Positions 23,301 through 35,561 of a DNA stretch of 64,000 bases are shown here, in pieces. The DNA comes from Ascochyta rabiei (lineage: Eukaryota > Ascomycota > Dothideomycetes > Pleosporales > Didymellaceae). A model generated the notes under the pieces. That model was not told the DNA's origin, ran no database searches, and saw only the letters and a list, made by a program, of their open reading frames with translations. The translations under genes and the position numbers were made by a program. How positions within the stretch are numbered: position 1 is the stretch's first letter; each line of letters starts with the position of its first letter. The DNA is taken from the NCBI RefSeq assembly GCF_004011695.2, contig NC_082417.1, positions 620,001 through 684,000 of the forward strand. Direction: 5' to 3'.

Positions 23301-23713
23301 GTCAAAAATTGTCTACGGTAATCGACTACATATATACCACGGTACTTAAAGGTGTGTGTATTGCGATAGGTGTCGGAGCTACAGGGGTGGGTCGCGAGGG
23401 GTGATGGTGGTGTGATATGGTCAGACCCATATGACAACATGCTGATTGGCCGGCACTACACACTTGAACCCTTCTGATCGAGGAGTACGATGATGCATGT
23501 AAAACTGAAACATACGAGTATGTTGTGATGAAATCTGTAAAGAATAGCCTTCCTCTAACGCCTCTAACGCGTGATCATCCAGAACGATATAGCCGACGAT
23601 TGACGATAGACAAGATTGACTAATGAAGCGCTCTCAACGCCGGTGAGATATCTTAATGATGTCTTGTAATTTCGGATGGTCCTGGTCACGAACTGAAGGC
23701 CACAGAGAAGCAT
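23301..23713. other. Intergenic, hemerythrin promoter side
   Basis: Promoter of the hemerythrin gene and the 3' end of the next minus-strand gene; otherwise I see nothing. Confidence 0.5.
23329..23336 (-). promoter_or_regulatory. TATA-like element upstream of hemerythrin gene
   Basis: An AT-only TATATA core about 30 bp before the ATG of the hemerythrin-like gene. The spacing to the ATG would imply a very short leader, so the call is tentative. Confidence 0.35.
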
Positions 23714-25294
23714 CTAGACATCCCAGCCCTTCCTCAGTGCCCACTCCCAACCTCCCCAACCATCATGTTCCCTAGGTCGAACCCTGAAAGACTCGGTCTT
23801 TGCAAAGCCACCAAACTTGGGCAGCTCCCACTCATCACCCAGCGCGATGCCATGAAACTTCATTCCATACCTAGACCCATCAAATTGAGCCGGAGTGAGT
23901 GCACGGGAATCGCAAGGACTGTCGAGACTAGGGAAATCGTTTGAATCCTGCAGAACACCAAGATTCTCAAGTGTACTCAGCGAAGGTACCGGTAGTTCGC
24001 CCATTAGAGCGAGGACGTCAGTATCGGCATCGTCAATGTCGGCTGTTGTGGGTGCCGGCTCGGGCCGGTACACTTGGGCAGGTGTGGGCCAATTGAAGGT
24101 ATTATCGACAATCACTCGTGGTTGCTCGAAGGCCTGGCCGTGGTGTGACATATAGTCGGCACCCTCGTGTATTGGTGCATATGGCGTCCAGTTCGCATCT
24201 TCAGGGTAGATGTCCGCCGCTGAGGGCATGGGCCCCTGATCCATACGTTTCGCTCGTGATGCGCGTCGAGAATACCTTCTGTTTGATGTGTCTCGTGTGT
24301 GGTGTCGAAAGGAAGCAGAGGAATTCGAGCTGCGCCGATGTTGGTGCTGGAAGGCAGACGAACCCTTCGGAGCATTCGTTGTCCTGGTTGGAGCTTCTGT
24401 GTCAGCCCAGAAAGTAGTTCGCGCATTATCAAGCTTCTGAGTTGGGTCAAAACTGGATGGTGAGTGTGTTGCCCCTGTGGTCTGGCGAATTGTTGTCGTG
24501 GTGGAACTCAAAGAGGCAGCAGCTGGCGCTACTGAAGGGGAGTTTGAGTCCGGGTTCTGTAGAAATTCTGCAAGGCCTTTGGCGGTCAGAGGCTTATCCA
24601 ATGCCCAGCCGATCAGCTTGCCATATAGCGCCCCGGGGTTCGCCTGCGAACGTCGAGATCTTTGAGATACGACCGAACACGTCTCATCGTGAGCATCGAC
24701 TTTCAGTGCCGGAAGTCCAAGACCGGCGCTGAGTTCGTTGACATCCACTGCGCTGTAGTCTGATTGAGGCTGTCGTGTTGGAAATGTGAAAAGAGGCAGT
24801 TTGGTTGTAGTACCTGCAACAGCCTGCGTGCTTTGTGGGGTCTCTTGTGTTTGCGAGTGGGGTGCTTGTATTTCTTGAATATCGGGATGCTCTGTAGTGA
24901 TCAGCACAATCAAGGCATAATTCGAGTAGTGCTTACCTTCCAGCTTCCTGACCAGGGCTTGCGTATCAGGGGTTAGGAATTCCTCTAGACGGACGGGTGC
25001 CGGTGTCAGATGATCTCTGCGGTAAAGTGAGTGCATACTCTCATAGGCCTGGAACAGCGAGTCTGGTAGGCAAAGATTAGCATCGGACAAGTGCAATCTC
25101 GGTCAGAAGTGCTCACAGTTGAACATTGGCGCTATTGGAAAGACCGGGGTCGTAGCCTGAGCTACTGTTGATGATATAGCTGAGAGTGATTCAGTAATCT
25201 CCAGGATGGGAGAGCTAACTACAGGACTGAAGGTGGCCGCCTCGGGGTTGAAGGATGTCGTCCGTTGCTGTAGTGCCGGTATGGAACGTTCCAT
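23714..25294 (-). CDS. Hypothetical fungal protein, two exons
   Basis: Exon 1 is 25294-25117 and exon 2 is 25062-23714. The 54-nt intron has donor GTGAGC, branch TGCTAAT and acceptor CCAG. Splicing restores frame (phase 1) across FNYSLFQAYESM and gives 508 residues. A conserved-looking N-terminal helical block (about 60-110, SMHSLYRRDHLTPAPVRLEEF then LVRKLEGKHYSNYALIVLI) is followed by a long Ser/Thr/Gln-rich middle. A basic patch (RRYSRRASRAKR, about residue 330) comes next, and then a short C-terminal block ending in GWGGWEWALRKGWDV. No known domain. The composition suggests a regulatory or nuclear protein with disordered linker. It is divergently arranged with the gene at 25857. Confidence 0.72.
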
Positions 25295-25856
25295 GTTGAT
25301 TTTCCCGCGGTCGTGAGCTGATCGCGCTTTGAAGACTTCGAGGCTGGAGCAGCCAGTGAATAGATGTCGACTTACGTTCTCGGTTCACGACATGGCCGTT
25401 TGGTGGAGAGAAAGGTGAGCAAAGTAAAAATGGCGTCGGTGATCGTGTTTGTGAAGTAGAATGCGATAGCCTTCTGAAACGTCAATGGGAGGAGTGATTT
25501 GCGGTGGGGTGTTGCAATAGGCTTGACCGTCCAGAGCTTTTTGCTATTTAACAATAGTTGGAACATTTGAGGTGAAGGGGACATCAGTCACAAGATACGG
25601 GCGCACCTGGTGAGAGTCGCTATCGCGAAGGTGAAGGCAGACGTATGCAATTTCGCATCTCTGCTGTGTCGACCATATATATCTCTTAGCCGTGTCGCCT
25701 TCGCATGTGTGGCGCAGACAGTGCCATTTGCTTTCACTGCTCCTTTCGCCAATGCTACGCACAAAGGTAACGTCGCATTTACGATTGGGCAGTATGCTCC
25801 TTCCAGATACTTGGACCTTCCATCCTCACACCACCTCGAAAACCTCAGTTTGCAGC
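25295..25856. other. Bidirectional promoter region between two hypotheticals
   Basis: 562 bp between divergent start codons. A TATA-like CATATATAT at about 25673-25681 could serve the plus-strand gene. No other element is recognised. Confidence 0.5.
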
Positions 25857-26930
25857 ATGCCTTTTGACCATCCTGAGCGATTGGCCAGCAGATGCAAACA
25901 CAGTATACATCCTTCATCGTCCGCACACACCCCTTGGTGCCCTCAGTGCGTCCTTTCGGCGGCCCAAGCGGACTTGGAGAAAACGGAGAAAAGACTGGAA
26001 GCAGAAGGAGGGGCGGATGCGCCTAGGTACATGCGCGATCGTGCCTGGAACGTGGCGCGTCTCCAATACACGATCACAGTATTCAGAGCAGAGAAGACGA
26101 AGAAGAGGGATCAGCTGCGCCAGGAGGGAGAGGATATCTGGGAGGCAGCACACCAACGGTTTATGGCTCAGCGTGGGCTCTTTCCGTCCGGTCCGTTGTT
26201 GCATCCAGCATGCGCGGTGTGCGCGGTCATGAAGGAGCCATGTAGACTCGATAAGAGGCAAGCGACCACTTCTGAGATGGCCTGGTGGGAGCGGCAAGGT
26301 GCGCTCCCAGCTGACCAGATCTTGGTGCCCAACACACCTCCTCATTCAACAACGCGCATAAAGCACCCACGTCAGCCAAAGACAAAGAGCCCATCGTATT
26401 TGCGCGACTTCATACGAAGTTGCCGAGAAGTGAGAACTGTTTCGGACGTCCACAGGCAAGCATGGGAAGATCGCTGCAAAACCGAGAGAGCAGTCCGACG
26501 CAAATACGACCTGCCGGACGACTTCGACATTGACGTGGATTTTTTTGCAAACCCAATTTCAGCCTCACATGCTTGTCATCACCACAGGCAAGTCCAAGAC
26601 AGTCAACGTTCGGCTCAGCGCCGCGCTAATCGGTACACGCGGCGTGCAGAAGGATACAGGCCCTCGCGCAGCTCGCTGGCATTGTCAGAGTTGGCCGGAA
26701 ACGTAACGATGGACGGCACAGATGTAGAGAAGTTGAAATTGGCGGAGGATAAAGCTGAATTGCAGTGGATGGCAGGTGTTGTAGCGTCTGAAGTGGGATA
26801 CCTGTACTTTGTTGGAGACGTGGATGGGTTCGAGGACTGGATGGACGACGTCGAGCAGAGCAACCTGTCTCTGATATACAGGAAAGTTGAGACAGGCGAG
26901 GAAGAAAGCGTAGAGAGCGAAGAGCCGTAG
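25857..26930 (+). CDS. Hypothetical fungal protein with N-terminal Cys pairs
   Basis: A 357-residue protein. ATG 25857 was preferred over the in-frame ATG 25692 because the 55 residues between look like translated leader, while a coherent region begins at MPFDHPERLASRCKHSI. Features are a possible zinc-binding pattern (WCPQC near residue 30 and HPACAVCAVMKEPC near 120-133), an intervening charged helix (KTEKRLEAE), and an Arg-rich middle. The acidic C-terminus has YFVGDVDGFEDWMDDVEQ. No named family is recognised. Single exon. Confidence 0.6.
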   Translation: MPFDHPERLASRCKHSIHPSSSAHTPWCPQCVLSAAQADLEKTEKRLEAEGGADAPRYMRDRAWNVARLQYTITVFRAEKTKKRDQLRQEGEDIWEAAHQRFMAQRGLFPSGPLLHPACAVCAVMKEPCRLDKRQATTSEMAWWERQGALPADQILVPNTPPHSTTRIKHPRQPKTKSPSYLRDFIRSCREVRTVSDVHRQAWEDRCKTERAVRRKYDLPDDFDIDVDFFANPISASHACHHHRQVQDSQRSAQRRANRYTRRAEGYRPSRSSLALSELAGNVTMDGTDVEKLKLAEDKAELQWMAGVVASEVGYLYFVGDVDGFEDWMDDVEQSNLSLIYRKVETGEEESVESEEP

Positions 26931-27287
26931 CAAACAGAGCAACGAGGGGATGAGTGTACATGAAAGCATGAAAGAACGAAAAACCAGACATTTCTCGAGG
27001 ATTGTAAGTTGGATCGCGGCAACGAAGAATGTACGGTGAAAGAGCGGCGGTTAGGCAATGAGCGGTTCTGAAGCAAGTTCAGCTCTGTGCAGGACCCGTG
27101 TTTGCATACTTGGATGCGCTTCATGTATCGTGCGCATGATGTTGGTGAGATGGCGCGAGCAGGCACCGCGGGTGCATTGTGGCGTCACGGCTTGGCGTGA
27201 ATGACGGCGCGTCTTGAACTTTTTGTCGGTGGCCCTCACGAAACCTCTCTCCACTCTCGCAGTCGTGGACTGCTGACGTATCGCAAC
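26931..27287. other. Intergenic
   Basis: 3' end of the hypothetical gene and the promoter/leader of the cyclophilin gene. No feature is seen. Confidence 0.5.
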
Positions 27288-28985
27288 ATGGGAAAAGGCA
27301 CCGATAAGCTCTACATCACCCACTCCGAGTGGTCCTCGGCCGACTCCTTTGGCAACGCGCGCGGCGCAAACGGCGCAAACCGAGCCTCTGCCGCGGGCCT
27401 GTCGTCGACGTTCAAGCGCCTGCCCTTCAACTACTGCGCCGTCTCGCTGCAGCCCTTCACCGACCCCGTGTGCACCGCGACAGGCACCATCTTCGACCTC
27501 ACCCACATCCTCACCTGGCTCACCAAACACCCTGACACCAACCCCACCGACGGCACCCCCTTGAAGCGCGCAGACCTCATCACCCTCCACTTCGCCAAGA
27601 ACGAAGACGGCGAATATGTCGACCCCGTCACCTACAAGGTCTTCACAGACAACACGCACATCGTGGCGCTGAAGAAGAGCGGAAATGTATTTGCGTGGGA
27701 TACGGTGGAGAGGCTGAACATCAAGGCGAAGAATTGGCGAGACCTGGTCAGCGATGATGAGTTTACGCGCAAAGACATCATCACACTGCAAGATCCGCAG
27801 AACATTGAGTCGCGCAACTTTGGCGCATACAAGCATGTTCAAGAGGGCGACACGGTAATGCCGGGCTCAGAGAGCGGCGTCAACAAGGACGCGCTGGGCA
27901 ATGCGGCAAAGATACTAAAGGCCAAAGAAGCAGTTGCAAAGGCGCGCGCTGATCGGCAAGCAAAGGCGCAGGGCGGCAAGGCACCAAATGCCGTCGCCAC
28001 AGTCTCGAGAAACGGCACAGCAGCGCCATCCTCAACAGCATCCGCAGTACCCAAGAAGCCGGCCTACAACGCCGCAGTCTACACATCCGGAAAAGCCGCG
28101 GCTTCGTTCACCTCGACCGGCGTCACACCTCACACTTCCGGCGAACGCGCCCTTCTCTCCGACGAAGACTACATGCTGAAGCCGAAGCGCGTAAAAAATA
28201 AAGGTTACGCGCGCATGTCTACCTCACTTGGCGACCTCAACCTCGAGCTTCTGCCCGAGCACGCGCCAAAAGCCGTCTGGAACTTTGTCAAACTTGCGCA
28301 AAAGGGATACTACAGGAACACCATCTTCCACCGCAACATCAAGGGCTTCATGATCCAGGGTGGAGATCCCAGCGGGACTGGGAGGGGTGGGCAGAGCATT
28401 TGGGGTAAGCCGTTTGAAGACGAGTTTGAAGGTCCCAATCTGCACAATACCAGGGGCATACTGTCCATGGCGAACAAGGGCAAGAACACAAACACTTCGC
28501 AGTTCTTCATCACATATCGCGCGGTACCACACCTGGACCGCAAGCATACCATCTTCGCGCGCGTAGTCGGTGGGCTCGACACTACATTGCGAACCATGGA
28601 GCTTGCAGAAACTGGCGAAAAGGACAAGCCAGTGGATGACATTGAAATCCACGACATAGTCGTCTTCGTCGATCCCTTTGAAGAGTGGCAAAAGGAGCGA
28701 AAGGACAAGGAAAACAAGGACGTTGAGGAAGCAGAGATCAAGAAGCAAGGCGGCACTGCGGACGACAAGACCACGTGGACAGGAAAACGGATACGCGCCG
28801 ATGGCACCGTCGATGGTGGCAGCGGAGACGGGTTGGGTGTAGGCAAGTACCTCCAAGCCGCAAAGCAGGAGATTGTTGATCAAGGCGACGATGAGATCTT
28901 GGAATATGTAGACGAAGAGGAGGATGTGGCGCCGGCGCGGAAAAAGGCCAAAACAGGCGGGTTCGGCAACTTTGACGCCTGGTGA
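27288..28985 (+). CDS. CYP8: U-box cyclophilin, peptidyl-prolyl isomerase CYP8/PPIL2 type
   Basis: A 565-residue nuclear protein combining a U-box (E3 ubiquitin ligase fold) with a cyclophilin domain; PPIL2-type members associate with the spliceosome. ATG 27288 (MGKGTDKLYITHSEW) is the family-typical start. The in-frame ATG at 27201 adds 29 unlike residues. The U-box lies at about 44-115 (LPFNYCAVSLQPFTDPVC). The cyclophilin domain runs from about 302 to 465. It contains FHRNIKGFMIQGGDP with the catalytic Arg, then SQFFIT and a histidine in the usual active-site Trp/His position (HLDRKHTIFARV). The tail is acidic, then basic (ARKKAKTGGFGNFDAW). Single exon. Confidence 0.94.
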   Translation: MGKGTDKLYITHSEWSSADSFGNARGANGANRASAAGLSSTFKRLPFNYCAVSLQPFTDPVCTATGTIFDLTHILTWLTKHPDTNPTDGTPLKRADLITLHFAKNEDGEYVDPVTYKVFTDNTHIVALKKSGNVFAWDTVERLNIKAKNWRDLVSDDEFTRKDIITLQDPQNIESRNFGAYKHVQEGDTVMPGSESGVNKDALGNAAKILKAKEAVAKARADRQAKAQGGKAPNAVATVSRNGTAAPSSTASAVPKKPAYNAAVYTSGKAAASFTSTGVTPHTSGERALLSDEDYMLKPKRVKNKGYARMSTSLGDLNLELLPEHAPKAVWNFVKLAQKGYYRNTIFHRNIKGFMIQGGDPSGTGRGGQSIWGKPFEDEFEGPNLHNTRGILSMANKGKNTNTSQFFITYRAVPHLDRKHTIFARVVGGLDTTLRTMELAETGEKDKPVDDIEIHDIVVFVDPFEEWQKERKDKENKDVEEAEIKKQGGTADDKTTWTGKRIRADGTVDGGSGDGLGVGKYLQAAKQEIVDQGDDEILEYVDEEEDVAPARKKAKTGGFGNFDAW

Positions 28986-30395
28986 GGATTGCTCCAGCAT
29001 TGGATGTGCAAAAGCTATACAACGATACCCCGAATGACAACACAGCTACACAAGCATACGTCAACTCCAGTGGCGATGGTGGGGCAGCGCAGCTGTCAAC
29101 CTGAGGAGAGTGATGGTCCGTTGAAACAATTGCGTTCATGCACGCCTACTCGTACGCGTGTCCTGGGATCATCGAGGTTGGACCGATACGCCTGATAGGT
29201 GTAGCTCGATGGACGTTTTATGCGTTTCAACCAGTCCAAGGTACTCGCTGCCAGCATTGTTTACAGTGCAAAGCGGTCAAACGCACTCGACCCCTCTTAA
29301 GGTGGCTTCGCAGGGCGCCTGCTTTTGTACAAGCTACCCAAGAGCGACAAGACTTCAGGAGCAAAGCTTTGCGAGCTCTCAACGCTGCGCGCGAATCAAC
29401 ACTTCTCTTGTGCAACACAGCTGAAGCGCGTCCCTGAGGGATGGAACGGGTGTGGCGCTCCGCCAGCCAATGTGATGTCAGCATCGCCGGGCGACCCGGA
29501 CGCGCCAGACCCTGTTCAACAAGGCTGTTTCAGAACCGTCCATCTTTCACCGACGTGCGACGGGCAGCGCACCTCGCCAATCGAATGAGCACACGGTCCT
29601 GGACTTGGCCAACCGCCATGCTCCCTATGCGACCAAGTTGGTGAAGTCGCGTGTCCAGCGCGGACTTCCCTGTAGATCTTCCTTAAAGACGAGCGACTCG
29701 CAGCATAGCCTTGGGCCGGCTTCGAGGCGGTGCGTCCATGACAACCTCAGATTGGAATGACCGACGGTACATCGCACTTTCGCACCTTCGCACTTTCCTT
29801 TTTATGCTTCGTTTCTTAGAAGACGCCGTGCGTCATACCTATCTGTGCTTTTCACTCCTCTCCTTCCTATCAGCTTCCTTGCGCCGGCCGCAACTGAACA
29901 TCCCCTCTTTTGTGTTTCAGTCTCTCTCTGACCTTGCAGCACGCGAACTCGGTGTTGCCTGTATACTGTATACACCATTGGTCTTTCTCACATAAGCCCC
30001 CCTTTCGCTTGTTGCATCTGTCCAGCATTGCGTCAGCAATTGTTGGTCTGACCTTCACCGAGCCCACCTCCTCACCGGTAGAGAAAGGAAGAACATCGCA
30101 TAGCAACGTGCAAACAGCGGGTAGCGACATTCACTCATAGCGGACACCAACGCATCGCGAAACTTCACACCGCAACACGGCACGTCTCAGGACCCAGCTG
30201 CAGTATTCACTTCCCCACACACCACTGGTCTCGGCGCGACCACTCTTCGCTTCCCACCAGGCATTACGCACCTCTTGCGCAACAATCAATCGACAACACT
30301 CAGGCCCTCCTTGAGTACAGCACCCGCCCACGAACGCTCGACCCACCGAGCGCAAACACACAGTACTTCTCGACAAACACTCGTAACACCTCACA
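28986..30395. other. Intergenic, 1.4 kb
   Basis: No supportable gene. The right half is pyrimidine-rich and probably the promoter and leader of the secreted GPI-type protein. Confidence 0.5.
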
Positions 30396-31091
30396 ATGCA
30401 CAACCTCTCGCTGGGCGCCGCCATGTATGGCATCTTTTTCGCTGGCCTCGTGGCTGCCGCAGGTGGTGAGATCTCACTCTCCAACTTCACACCCCGCATC
30501 GACAACCTACCCACACCGTGCAAGACCGTCTACAATACCAAGATCGATGCCTGCGTGTCCTCGGACTTCGTCGTCGGCGCGAAGTGCAGCTCAGGCTGTT
30601 TGGCTGGACTGACGAAGATCGGCGCAGCAGTCCAGACGGGATGTGCAGGTGTCGATGTGGGCGAGACGTCCATCATTGGCGTCTTCCAGAACAACATTGG
30701 CATCGACGCGCTGTGCCCCAACAACCAACAAGCCGCAACCAGCTCGAGCCCCTCATCCACAGCGCGTACGACTCTCCCCACAAGCACAAGAACTCCGACA
30801 CCCACCACATCCACAGCGGCGACAAGCACACGCCAACCCACGAGTACATCGTCCTCCGGGCTGAACCTCGACCCCAACGCTACCTTTGCGACGTCGACTG
30901 TCACGGCAGCGCCGACAGACGCAGTAGCGACCAGCAGCGTGCCAAAAGGGAACAGCCAACTATCGAACTCCGATTCCGGAGGCGGCTCGCCTTTCGACGT
31001 TGTGGCCACGGGCGGCGCACCGCAGCTGCGAGCTACCAAAGCTGCGCTGGCGATCTTGTTGGCGGCAGTATTGCTTGCGGCATGTATATGA
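30396..31091 (+). CDS. Secreted Ser/Thr-rich protein with six cysteines, probable GPI anchor
   Basis: A 231-residue cell-surface candidate. Residues 1-23 form a signal peptide (hydrophobic core YGIFFAGLVAAAG). The mature N-terminal part (about 25-110) has six cysteines and an amphipathic pattern, suggesting three disulfides. Residues 112-180 are Ser/Thr/Pro repeats typical of O-glycosylated fungal wall stalks. The end is hydrophobic (AALAILLAAVLLAACI) after a small-residue stretch (SDSGGGS), which fits a GPI-attachment signal. This is the build of fungal GPI wall proteins, and small secreted Cys-rich proteins of this type are often considered effector candidates. No specific family is recognised. 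Confidence 0.82.
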   Translation: MHNLSLGAAMYGIFFAGLVAAAGGEISLSNFTPRIDNLPTPCKTVYNTKIDACVSSDFVVGAKCSSGCLAGLTKIGAAVQTGCAGVDVGETSIIGVFQNNIGIDALCPNNQQAATSSSPSSTARTTLPTSTRTPTPTTSTAATSTRQPTSTSSSGLNLDPNATFATSTVTAAPTDAVATSSVPKGNSQLSNSDSGGGSPFDVVATGGAPQLRATKAALAILLAAVLLAACI

Positions 31092-31689
31092 GCTCCACGA
31101 CAAGCAGCATTTCTTTTGTTTAGCACGGGTGTATGACGAGTCTTTGGTCTATTCCGGCATGGCGTTCAGGGGGTGGGATGTTTGTACTATATACCCAGAC
31201 CAGATCTCGTCCGGTCGAGTACGATTTGAGAGGATGAAGCTGTGTGGAGTCTTAGGTTTGATCGACCCAAGATCTCTCACGTGTTTAGACGAGCGATGCG
31301 TGGTTCTCTCGCACATGAGAGTAGCCCACCGCAGCTTCGAAATGAATGAATGAATGGATGACACTCGTATCCAGTCCAGCCGAGTCCCCTGCTTCCCCCA
31401 CTTCGTCTTCATGTGGTCTTCATGTGCGCAGATACTGTACACACGTCCGTGAGACATGACATGATCGACCGGGTTCGCGTGCACAGCAGTCCCTCGAAGA
31501 TCACCTCCACCTCCGGACGATCGTTCGTGTTCCCCACCATCTGTGCCGCCCACCTGCGCCGCCTCGCCTGCAGCTAGCCAGCTAGCCAATCGCTAGCAAG
31601 GCAGCTACGACGTAATCACCTGCGCTCCCGTGCGAAGTTGTGCTGCGGTGCCTGACCCCACTATGCAGGAACACAGTCGAGGACGGTAA
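31092..31689. other. Intergenic
   Basis: 598 bp between two plus-strand genes. A GCTAGC/AGCTAGCC-rich patch is near 31573-31593; nothing else is seen. Confidence 0.5.
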
Positions 31690-33077
31690 ATGATGCGGAA
31701 GACGATTCTCCTGTGCTTCATCCATGGCTTCAAGGTGCGCATGCTCGCCGCTGTCACAGGTGCCAGACTACGTCATCACGCGAGCACAAGGCTGACCGAC
31801 TCCAGGGGGGAGACAACACGTTCGGCACATTTCCCTCGCACTTGAAAGCGCTCCTGCAACACGCGCTGCCCAAGGTGACCATCTTGGCAATCACATATCC
31901 AAAGTACGACACCAGAGGCGACCTGCACGAGTGCGTCGGCCGTTTCAAAGAATGGCTGCAGAACAAAGTCATTGACCTCGAGGTCGCCAACTCGACGCCT
32001 TCGCCCACCGTCGACCCCTCGGTCCACACGATCCTCCTCGGCCACTCCATGGGCGGCATTGTTGCCGCTGAGACGCTCTTGAGCATCATTGCCGAGCAGC
32101 CCGTCCCCTCGCTGCAGAACTCGCAGACCCAGGACCGCTCGACCGGCGCCCTGTCCGAAACCTCGACGCTCATGTTCCCCTTCATCCAGGGCATCCTGGC
32201 CTTCGACACGCCATACCTGGGTATCGCCCCGGGCGTGGTTGCGCACGGAGCGGAGAAGCACTGGAACACGGCGAGCTCGGCGTATGCCGCCTACAACAAT
32301 CTCGCTGGCGCGTTCGGTTGGGGCCAGAAGGACACGCCCGCTGCGGCTGTTGATGCTAGCAGAAGGCTTCCCGCGCCCAACGCTACGGGCGACGCTGCTT
32401 CCGCGCCGTTGTGGCAGCGATACGGAAAGGTGGCCATGTTTGCTGGTGCTGCAGGTGCCATCGCAGCAGGCGGCGCCGCAGCATACATGAAGAAGGACCA
32501 GATCTCCCAGGGCTTGACGTGGGCGACGTCTCACCTGGAGTTTGTGGGTTCGCTTGCGAGGCCCGAGGAGATGAAGAAGCGCTTGGCCGCCATCGTCAAG
32601 CTGTCCACAGAGCACGGCCTGGGCTTTGCCAACATTTACACCACGCTCGGTCACGCCGTCGATGCGCAGAAGGGTGAGTCGTGGACGGGCAAAGTTGCTG
32701 GACAGGACCGCACCTTCTGCAACCTCCCCAAGGGCGAGTTGCGCAACTTCTTCCTCCCCGCTGGCAATGACAAGCTCGAGATGGAGACGCTGGCCCACAT
32801 GGGCATGTTCAACGCAAGGAGCAATCCTGGCTACTACACGCTGAGCGAGATGGCCAAAGAGCAGATCATCGACTGGGCCGAAAACGAATGGTACGAGGAG
32901 AGTGAGGGGCCGCTGAACAAGGAGGACGAAGAGGAGGCCGAGTTGGTGATGAAGCCGGATGTCGAGGAAGTGTTGGGCACAGAGGACCTAGACGAGGAAT
33001 TTGAGCACATCAAGAGGGCGGCGAGTTCAGAGTTGAGCGAGGACGAGCATCGAGAGGGGAAGAAGCAGGAGTTGTGA
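31690..33077 (+). CDS. Serine alpha/beta-hydrolase, DUF676/PGAP1-like, two exons
   Basis: Exon 1 is 31690-31734 and exon 2 is 31806-33077. The 71-nt intron ends in GCTGACCGACTCCAG, and splicing in phase 0 restores the start of the hydrolase fold, FIHGFKGGDNTFGTFP (strand plus HG oxyanion motif). The 438-residue product has the nucleophile elbow GHSMGG with S96. A hydrophobic helix near residues 230-250 (FAGAAGAIAAGGAAAYM) may anchor it to a membrane. The C-terminus is strongly acidic (EEAELVMKPDVEEVL). Members of this group are putative lipases or esterases; the substrate is unknown. An unspliced reading starting at 31713 would lose the HG motif, so the spliced model is preferred. Confidence 0.86.
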
Positions 33078-33773
33078 CGCTGAGTGTCTGGCTTGTGTTG
33101 CGTGTATGACTATCGTGGCAAAGGCTGGCGCAGAGGCGCTTGCTGAATGTACTATACCCTATTCTTTTTCTCGCACGAATACACGACTTGCCCTAGACCA
33201 GTCCCGGCTGTCAAAGTGGACCGCCATGGTTCCTCCTCGATTGGAGAGGTTGCCCATATTGTGTTCTGGCTACAGAATCGACCATATCCTATCCTGATGC
33301 ATCCAACCCTCACCGAGGAACAATATGAATGCTCACATGCGTCTTCAGGTGTACCAGAAACAGCCAAAACTTTGACTCATCTAAGGCCTTCGATGCTCTT
33401 TTTTCCCTAAGACTAACCATTGTTTGTCTCGGAACCATTCTGCATCCGTACTCCCATCTCAACAGGCAGGCACTCAAGCAAGAAATAGAAGCTTTGCCAT
33501 TCGCTTACACGACTCACCTAATCATGTGTGCAGACCTAACAATCAGGACAAAGGACAGCAGTACAAACTAGACGCCTGAACGAGGCTGCGAGGGCCGGCG
33601 AGCGGGTGTGCGATGGAGGGACCGACGAAGACAGGAAAACACGCAAACGCACAGATGCACGTGGACGGGTGTGGATAATGCCCTGTTGCTGTTTCACCCT
33701 GCGAGATGAGATACGACAAGCACGGTTCTCAAGTCTGGATTGTATTGTATTTTCGTTTGCAAACCTCGACCCG
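33078..33773. other. Intergenic between convergent genes
   Basis: 696 bp between two stop codons of convergent genes; 3' regions only. No feature recognised. Confidence 0.5.

Positions 33774-35561
<1,788 letters not shown>

Noticed and set aside
27051..27842. 263-codon minus-strand frame opposite the cyclophilin gene
   Set aside because: Antisense of the U-box domain with Val/Gly-rich translation; a shadow.
31776..32798. 340-codon minus-strand frame opposite the alpha/beta-hydrolase
   Set aside because: Arises from the GC-rich third positions of the plus-strand gene; no family features.
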